A stretch of 37,107 nt of DNA from positions 161,523 through 198,629 of the forward strand of contig BLMJ01000224.1 in the NCBI GenBank assembly GCA_011960625.1. The letters are read 5' to 3'. This document shows, one piece after another, positions 32,126 to 37,107 of this stretch (the first letter of the stretch is position 1; the number at the start of each line of letters is the position of its first letter). The position numbers and the translations under genes are program-made. The notes under the pieces were generated by a model, which saw only the letters and a program-made list of their open reading frames with translations, ran no database searches and was not told where the DNA came from. Source of the stretch: Lachnospiraceae bacterium. GTDB taxonomy: Bacteria > Bacillota > Clostridia > Lachnospirales > Lachnospiraceae.

Positions 32126-32338
32126 TTATTCAATTCCGGTTACTTGATAATCCTGATCTTCCACCGTCTTTTTCAGTACGTCGTCCGCAACATCGGTGTT
32201 CAGCGTCACTACTGCTGTTCCTGCTTCATGGCTTACCAAAGCCTCATCTACCTGCGCTAGCGCCTCCAGACATTTTTTTACCCTTGCCTCACAGTGTCCA
32301 CACATCATACCTTCGATTTTCATTGTTTTTGTCATCAT
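32126..32338 (-). CDS. copZ: Possible internal CopZ copper chaperone start within copA
   Basis: An in-frame ATG at 32338 (or 32335) preceded by AAGGAGG at 32344-32350, 5 or 8 nt away. Starting here gives a 70-residue protein with MCGHCEAR and the full HMA fold, the size of free CopZ. The full-length reading frame is unbroken, so both products could be made from one gene. E. coli makes a free copper-binding domain from copA by frameshifting, which is a precedent for the outcome, not for this mechanism. Confidence 0.4.
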   Translation of the reverse strand: MMTKTMKIEGMMCGHCEARVKKCLEALAQVDEALVSHEAGTAVVTLNTDVADDVLKKTVEDQDYQVTGIE

Positions 32339-34723
32339 TTTTTCCTCCTTCTTTTCTTTACCTTTCATCTGGTTTTTTAATCTCTTATCCCGCGACGAGT
32401 CGTGCATCCTGAACCAGTTAAGCCTCAGCGCATTCGTCACCACACAGAAACTAGACAGGCTCATAGCCGCCGCGCCGAACATCGGATTCAGTTTCCAACC
32501 AAACAGCGGATACCATATTCCTGCTGCCAGCGGGATTCCAATCACATTATAGAAAAATGCCCAGAACAAGTTCTCATGAATATTGCGAAGCGTTGCGCGG
32601 CTTAGGCGGATTGCCGCCGGTACATCGCTTAGGCGGCTCTTCATCAGCACAACGTCCGCCGCATCAATGGCGATATCTGTCCCAGCGCCTATGGCAATGC
32701 CGATGTCAGCCCTTGTAAGCGCCGGCGCATCGTTGATGCCGTCTCCCACCATGGCCGTCCTGCCCTTTTCTTTCAGTTCCCGTATCACCTGCTCCTTGCC
32801 TGAAGGCAGCACGCCTGCAATTACCTCGTCAACCCCCGCCTGCAATCCGATTGCCCTGGCAGTGCGAACGTTATCCCCGGTCAGCATCACTACATGGATT
32901 CCCATATTCTGCAGCTCTTTCACCGCTCTCGGGCTGTCCTCCTTGATCACGTCCGCCACGGCGATGATTCCCATAAGCCGCCCATTCTTCCCAAAAAACA
33001 GCGGAGTCTTACCCTCCTTAGAAAGTTCAGCGGCCCTCTGCTTCATCTTCTCCGGCACCTCTGCACTCTCACTGATAAAATCCAGATTCCCTCCGGTCAG
33101 CAAATCACCGTCCAATACTCCCTGCAGACCATTCCCCGGCACAGCCTGAAAATCAGCCACTTCATGTCCCAACGCCTCTTTACCGTCCGCCGTCCCAGCA
33201 AGTCCTCTCTCCTTAGCCAGCGCAAGAATAGCTTTCGCCAACGGATGCTCGCTCTTGCGCTCCAGAGCGTAAGCCAACATAAGCAGCTCATCTTCCGTTA
33301 CCTCAAGTCCGTCCCCCGCTGGTGCGTCCTTCTTGGAATTTGGGGCAGGAATCAGGTCCGTAACCCTTGGCTCTCCACTGGTAATCGTCCCTGTCTTATC
33401 AAGCGCAACAATCTCCACCTTCCCCGTCTCTTCCAGTGACACGGCTGTCTTAAACATAATCCCGTTCTTAGCTCCCATTCCGTTGCCCACCATAATCGCA
33501 ACCGGAGTCGCAAGCCCAAGGGCACACGGACAGCTAATCACCAGGACAGAAATCCCCCTTGCCAGCGCAAAGCCAAACCCCTGCCCTGCGGCAAGCCACA
33601 CAAGGATCGTGACCACTGCAATACCGATGACCGCGGGGACAAACACTCCTGACACTCTGTCTGCAATCTTGGCAATAGGCGCTTTCGTAGCCGCCGCATC
33701 ACTGACCATCTGGATAATCTGGGAAAGGGTCGTGTCCTCCCCGACTCTGGTGGCCTCACACTTAAGGAAACCAGACTGATTCAGAGTCGCCGCCGACACC
33801 TGACTTCCTGCCTCTTTATCTACCGGGATGCTCTCTCCTGTCAGGGCAGACTCATTAACCGCGCTGTTCCCTTCCAGAACCACACCGTCCACAGGGATAT
33901 TCTCCCCAGGTCTTACCACGAACACATCACCTTTTAACACCTGACGGATGTGAACCTCCTGCTCCACGCCGTCTCGGATGACCACCGCCGTCTTAGGAGC
34001 CAGCTTCATCAGGCTTTTCAGCGCATCTGTCGTCCTGCCCTTCGAACGTGCCTCCAGCATCTTTCCAACGGTAATCAGCGTCAGTATCATGGCCGCCGAC
34101 TCAAAGTAAAATTCATGCATAAGAGACATAACCCTTTTTAGATCCATATGCATCTGGGCGTCTGTCATAGCAAACAGAGCATAGGCGCTGTATACGTAGG
34201 ACGCCCCCGCTCCCAAAGCCACCAGCGTATCCATGTTGGGCGCGCGGTTCCAGAGACTTTTAAAGCCGCTGACGAAGAACTTCTGGTTGACGAGCATAAC
34301 CGCCGTTGTAAACAACAACTGAATCAATCCCATTGCCACATGGTTTCCCGCAAGAAATCCCGGCACAGGCCAGTTCCACATCATATGTCCCATGGAAAAA
34401 TACATCAGGGGTATGAGGAAACAAAGGGAGGCAATAAGCCTTCTCTTTAGGATCGGGGTTTCCGTATCTTTCAGCATCCCTTCATCCATGGACTCTCCCA
34501 CAGACGCTTCCTTGAGGCTGCCTGCCGATTTTTGAGAAGCGCCATATCCGGCCGCCTCCACAGCTTCAATAATCTTCTCGGCGGGGATATCTCCCTCCAC
34601 GCCCATAGAATTAGTCAGAAGGCTTACTGAACAGGAAGTCACGCCGTCCAGTTTAGAGACAGCCTTTTCCACGCGGGCGCTGCACGCCGCACAGCTCATA
34701 CCCGTTACCGTATATTGTTCCAT
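32126..34723 (-). CDS. copA: Copper-exporting P1B-type ATPase with N- and C-terminal HMA domains
   Basis: An 865-residue Cu(I) export ATPase. The N-terminal heavy-metal domain has MSCAACSARVEKAV. Membrane helices contain the SCPCALGLATP metal site. The catalytic DKTGT, TGDN, MVGDGINDAPAL and the SEHPLA nucleotide motif follow. After a Lys/Glu-rich linker comes a second HMA domain, MKIEGMMCGHCEARVKKCL, normally the free chaperone CopZ. Within the linker a perfect AAGGAGG precedes two in-frame ATGs (see separate entry). SD AGGAGG lies 8 nt before the start. The csoR gene lies just upstream, so copper induction is expected. Confidence 0.95.
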   Translation of the reverse strand: MEQYTVTGMSCAACSARVEKAVSKLDGVTSCSVSLLTNSMGVEGDIPAEKIIEAVEAAGYGASQKSAGSLKEASVGESMDEGMLKDTETPILKRRLIASLCFLIPLMYFSMGHMMWNWPVPGFLAGNHVAMGLIQLLFTTAVMLVNQKFFVSGFKSLWNRAPNMDTLVALGAGASYVYSAYALFAMTDAQMHMDLKRVMSLMHEFYFESAAMILTLITVGKMLEARSKGRTTDALKSLMKLAPKTAVVIRDGVEQEVHIRQVLKGDVFVVRPGENIPVDGVVLEGNSAVNESALTGESIPVDKEAGSQVSAATLNQSGFLKCEATRVGEDTTLSQIIQMVSDAAATKAPIAKIADRVSGVFVPAVIGIAVVTILVWLAAGQGFGFALARGISVLVISCPCALGLATPVAIMVGNGMGAKNGIMFKTAVSLEETGKVEIVALDKTGTITSGEPRVTDLIPAPNSKKDAPAGDGLEVTEDELLMLAYALERKSEHPLAKAILALAKERGLAGTADGKEALGHEVADFQAVPGNGLQGVLDGDLLTGGNLDFISESAEVPEKMKQRAAELSKEGKTPLFFGKNGRLMGIIAVADVIKEDSPRAVKELQNMGIHVVMLTGDNVRTARAIGLQAGVDEVIAGVLPSGKEQVIRELKEKGRTAMVGDGINDAPALTRADIGIAIGAGTDIAIDAADVVLMKSRLSDVPAAIRLSRATLRNIHENLFWAFFYNVIGIPLAAGIWYPLFGWKLNPMFGAAAMSLSSFCVVTNALRLNWFRMHDSSRDKRLKNQMKGKEKKEEKMMTKTMKIEGMMCGHCEARVKKCLEALAQVDEALVSHEAGTAVVTLNTDVADDVLKKTVEDQDYQVTGIE

Positions 34724-34760
34724 ATATCATTCCTCCTATCATGCCTATACAAATTTTAAA

Positions 34761-34777
34761 ATACCATACGAGGGTAT
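34761..34777. promoter_or_regulatory. Possible second CsoR site upstream of copA
   Basis: ATACC and GGTAT arms 7 bp apart, next to the csoR stop and 38 bases before the copA start. It is weaker than the site at 35109-35127. Confidence 0.35.
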
Positions 34778-35079
34778 CATCTCATCAATTTCTGCAACGT
34801 TGCCACCAGCTCATCCACCGTCTCGTCCTTCCCCTCCCGAATATCCTCGGTCACACAGGTACGAATATGGTTCGCAAGCAGAACCCTGTTGAAACTGTTG
34901 AGTGCCGCATTTACAGCCGATACCTGAATCAGGATATCTGGGCAGTATGCCTCGTTCTCCACCATCCTTTTTAGTCCCCGCACCTGCCCTTCAATCCGGC
35001 TTAAACGGTTGAGCAGATCTTTATATTCTTTTTCTGAACGTTCTTTCGTCTTATGACAGCATTCCTGTCTTTCATCCAT
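34777..35079 (-). CDS. csoR: CsoR-family copper-sensing repressor
   Basis: A 100-residue all-helical DUF156 regulator. It has RLSRIEGQVRGLKRMV, the family signature, and the Cu(I) ligands in YCPDIL, ANHIRTCV (Cys-His-Cys). The ATG at 35079 has GAGGTG in front; upstream TTG and ATG codons are less favoured. CsoR represses without copper, and copper binding releases it. The promoter contains a textbook CsoR palindrome, and copA follows by about 50 bp. Confidence 0.92.
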   Translation of the reverse strand: MDERQECCHKTKERSEKEYKDLLNRLSRIEGQVRGLKRMVENEAYCPDILIQVSAVNAALNSFNRVLLANHIRTCVTEDIREGKDETVDELVATLQKLMR

Positions 35080-35102
35080 TTGCCTGCACCTCATTTCCAA
35101 AT

Positions 35103-35132
35103 ATATTATATACCCCCACTGGGTATAATTGC
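35103..35132 (-). promoter_or_regulatory. csoR-copA promoter with CsoR operator
   Basis: TATACCC and GGGTATA arms around five bases (35109-35127), a classic GC-centred CsoR box. On the minus strand TTGCAA and TATAAT, 18 bp apart, flank it, so bound CsoR would block polymerase. Confidence 0.8.
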
Positions 35133-35172
35133 AAGAGGAAATTTCAGAAATTTATTTTTGCATTTTGGACAG

Positions 35173-35234
35173 TAAAAAATATTCGCTTTCACATCTTCAA
35201 TGTCCACTCGATGATGTGAAAGCGAATGTTTTTA
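35173..35234. terminator. Terminator after the GNAT gene
   Basis: A perfect 15-bp stem (35181-35195 with 35213-35227). Six T follow on the minus strand and five on the plus strand. It overlaps the stop codon of the acetyltransferase upstream. Confidence 0.88.
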
Positions 35235-35675
35235 TCTTTCCAGCAATACAAGATACTCTGTGGTGCCCTCCTCAAATTTTTTTGTATCAGTTTTATGAAA
35301 ACCATGACGCATATAAAAACGAATCGCTCCATCATTCTTCTCAAGCGCCCACAAAAAACTGACAGAAAATTTGTTTTTAGCAAATTCCATGAGGTCTGCC
35401 CCTATCCCTTGCCCTTGAAAAAAACAATCGACATATAGCTCTTTGATTTCCAAATCTACAATGCGAATCATTCCTTTTACAATCCCATCATCATATACCC
35501 ATATATGACCGAGAATGTCAGGCGCCCCGTATTCTTCTGCGACAGCCAAAACTTGCAGTTCTCCAAAAGAATATGCGTCGTTCTGAAAAATAGGGCGGTA
35601 ATTAATTCGCTTTACAAAAACCAGAATCTCAGCAATCCTGGAAAGATCTTGAACGGTTGCTTTTCGTATATTCAC
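35232..35675 (-). CDS. GNAT family N-acetyltransferase
   Basis: A 147-residue acetyltransferase. MNIRKATVQDLSRIAEIL is the usual GNAT opening; the acetyl-CoA loop is FFQGQGIGADLMEFA, followed by ALEKNDGAIRFYMRHGF. Similar to the widespread YjbC/PhnO-like small GNATs. It ends in a strong terminator and lies 18 bp downstream of trmO. Confidence 0.88.
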   Translation of the reverse strand: MNIRKATVQDLSRIAEILVFVKRINYRPIFQNDAYSFGELQVLAVAEEYGAPDILGHIWVYDDGIVKGMIRIVDLEIKELYVDCFFQGQGIGADLMEFAKNKFSVSFLWALEKNDGAIRFYMRHGFHKTDTKKFEEGTTEYLVLLER

Positions 35676-35693
35676 TTCTTCCCTCTTTTCTCT

Positions 35694-36386
35694 TCATTCC
35701 GTCTTCACTTCTATCTCGCACACTTGCAGCACATTTTTATCTACCCGAAACCGTACCTCCATCCCTGCATATTCCATACCGTAAATCCGCTCTGGAGCAT
35801 CCTGATAAGATGGTCTTGGGTCCTGCGCCAATATCTGCACCAAAACCTCTCTATGCTTTTCAGGCACCATATCTATCCATACCTTAGGAATCTCCACAGA
35901 AAGCCTGTAATCTCTCATGCGCTCTGCAAATCCCCCTGCCGCTTCCCTTTTGCAGTCCACATAGGGAAGATAGGGTTTTATATCATAAATAGGCGTCCCG
36001 TCCATCAGATCGGCTCCCCGGACATGAAGAACCATTCCTTTCCCCTCTCTTTCCTCTAGCCGCTCAAGACCCACACAGGACAATCCCAGCGGGTTCGGGC
36101 GAAATGGGGAACGGCTGGCAAATACTCCCACACGCTGGTTGCCCCCTAGCCTTGGAGGTCTTACGGTAGGGCTCCACTCTTCCCTGACACACTCCGAGAA
36201 TCCCCAAATGAGCCATAAATGTGAAAACTCTTCAAGCCCCCGAAAGGCATGCACATTGCGGTATTTCGGTTCAAACAGAATCTCTGCCTTCGTATCCGCA
36301 AGCCCGCTCTGCCTTGGAATCCCGAATTTTGCCGGAAAATCTGAATGAATATACCCAATCACTTCCAATGTCAAATTCATATCCAC
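35694..36386 (-). CDS. trmO: TrmO (TsaA-like) tRNA t6A37 methyltransferase
   Basis: A 230-residue S-adenosylmethionine-dependent enzyme that methylates N6 of t6A37 in tRNA. It has the VIGYIHSDF start, QSGL, GVFASRSPFRPNPLGLS and DGTPIYDIKPYLPYVD, all diagnostic. The C-terminal ~70 residues form the RNA-binding tail seen in longer members. Start is the GTG at 36386 (GGGAG upstream) or the ATG two codons later. It lies 12 bp after the DNase IV gene. Confidence 0.93.
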   Translation of the reverse strand: MDMNLTLEVIGYIHSDFPAKFGIPRQSGLADTKAEILFEPKYRNVHAFRGLEEFSHLWLIWGFSECVREEWSPTVRPPRLGGNQRVGVFASRSPFRPNPLGLSCVGLERLEEREGKGMVLHVRGADLMDGTPIYDIKPYLPYVDCKREAAGGFAERMRDYRLSVEIPKVWIDMVPEKHREVLVQILAQDPRPSYQDAPERIYGMEYAGMEVRFRVDKNVLQVCEIEVKTE

Positions 36387-36398
36387 AATACACTCTCC

Positions 36399-37107
36399 CT
36401 ATGCCAGTTTTTCCCTGAGCATCCGGATCTCCTCCTTGTGTCCTTTGTCGTCAAGAGGAGTTTCCAGATAGAAAGGCAAATCCTTTAACACAGGATGGCG
36501 CAATACACGAAGCAGCGCCTCCATGCCTATCTCGCCTCCCCCTATCACGGCATGCCTGTCTTTTTGTGAGCCGAAGGGCATCATACTGTCATTGAGATGC
36601 ACTGCCTTCAACAATTCTAATCCAAGCACATGGTCAAACTCCGAAAGCACACCATCCAAATCATTTACAATATCATATCCTGCCGCAAACACGTGGCAGG
36701 TATCCAGGCAGATACCAATCCTTTCTGGATGCGCCGCATTGTCCCTGATTTCTCTCAGGTGCTCAAATCTTGCTCCGATCTCCGTTCCCTTTCCACTCAT
36801 GGTTTCCAGAAGGACCATGATCTTCTCATTTCCCGTAATCGCCTGGTTAAGGCCCCTGATAATATTCTGGATTCCCTTCTCCACACCGATTCCGGTATGG
36901 CTTCCTGGGTGGAAGACCAGATATTCTATGCCAAGGCTGTCCATCCTCGCTACGTCCTCTCGGATCGCCGTACATGCAAACTCATACACCCGCTGCTGAT
37001 CGCTGGCTAGATTCATGGTGTAAGGCGCATGAGCAAGAAAGGCTCTGAACTGATGCTCCTTACGCAGTTTTTGGAACTTCTCTACTACTTCTTCTGTGTA
37101 TACTTTG
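36399..37107 (-). CDS. nfo: Deoxyribonuclease IV (AP endonuclease), start beyond the right edge
   Basis: A TIM-barrel endonuclease repairing abasic sites. The visible 236 codons include [57 protein letters not shown] and the ending [10 protein letters not shown]. The Zn ligands (His, Glu, Asp and His in these motifs) are present. The family is ~280 residues, so about 45 N-terminal residues are outside the window. An internal ATG at 37016 is not the true start because the family sequence continues upstream. Confidence 0.93.
   Translation of the reverse strand, partial: KVYTEEVVEKFQKLRKEHQFRAFLAHAPYTMNLASDQQRVYEFACTAIREDVARMDSLGIEYLVFHPGSHTGIGVEKGIQNIIRGLNQAITGNEKIMVLLETMSGKGTEIGARFEHLREIRDNAAHPERIGICLDTCHVFAAGYDIVNDLDGVLSEFDHVLGLELLKAVHLNDSMMPFGSQKDRHAVIGGGEIGMEALLRVLRHPVLKDLPFYLETPLDDKGHKEEIRMLREKLA

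Noticed and set aside
32583-33149. 188-codon plus-strand open frame
   Set aside because: Antisense to the conserved ATP-binding part of copA; a codon-bias by-product.
35505-36059. 184-codon plus-strand open frame across GNAT and trmO
   Set aside because: Spans two well-supported minus-strand genes and shows no family similarity.

Overview
The window looks like a chromosome segment of a gut Lachnospiraceae-type Firmicute. The reasons are a moderate-to-low GC content, AAGGAGG-type ribosome sites, the LoaP/NusG-like regulators, a CsoR/CopA copper pair and a cytoplasmic ParB-BMP fusion protein; genus is not assigned. All genes I can support lie on the minus strand, so transcription runs right to left. 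I see no tRNA, rRNA, CRISPR array, transposase or recombinase gene.

Layout. (1) 1-10149 is surface-polysaccharide operon A. It starts with two NusG-family antiterminators, a PLP sugar aminotransferase and a small phosphoglycosyl transferase. It continues with an acyl-group cluster: an FkbH-type glyceryl-ACP enzyme, two acyl carrier proteins, an AMP-forming ligase, two hexapeptide acyltransferases, a VOC epimerase-like protein, a Gfo/Idh/MocA oxidoreductase and a membrane O-acyltransferase cut by the left edge. (2) 10118-10383 is a 266-bp segment bounded by inverted 24-bp sites and holding a consensus promoter. (3) 10509-26789 is polysaccharide operon B. It has a NusG-like gene, aminotransferase, phosphoglycosyl transferase and PglD-like acetyltransferase, four glycosyltransferases, a WbpO/TviB-like dehydrogenase and a WbpP-like epimerase, Wzy, Wzx, an acetyltransferase, and the three-gene UDP-L-FucNAc pathway. 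(4) 26794-27058 is a second inverted-site promoter segment. (5) 27186-37107 holds housekeeping genes: cardiolipin synthase, a phosphoesterase, the ParB-BMP fusion, GNAT enzymes, copA and csoR, trmO and DNase IV.

The main observation is two layers of apparent phase variation on the same surface-glycan loci. First, each operon starts with a NusG-like gene directly downstream of a ~218-bp segment flanked by inverted 24-bp sites. Each segment carries a TTGAAT-N17-TATAAT promoter that in this assembly points away from the operon (OFF). The two loci share the half-sites but differ in the central three bases (AAC versus ATC), as expected for site pairs that invert privately. Second, four coding G tracts (9 to 11 Gs) lie in genes that modify the glycan rather than build its backbone. 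Two are out of frame (O-acyltransferase, VOC protein) and two are in frame (FkbH, hexapeptide acetyltransferase). A fifth G13 tract sits at the predicted transcription start of the cardiolipin synthase gene. Inversion and slippage are inferences from sequence; neither can be shown from one assembly.
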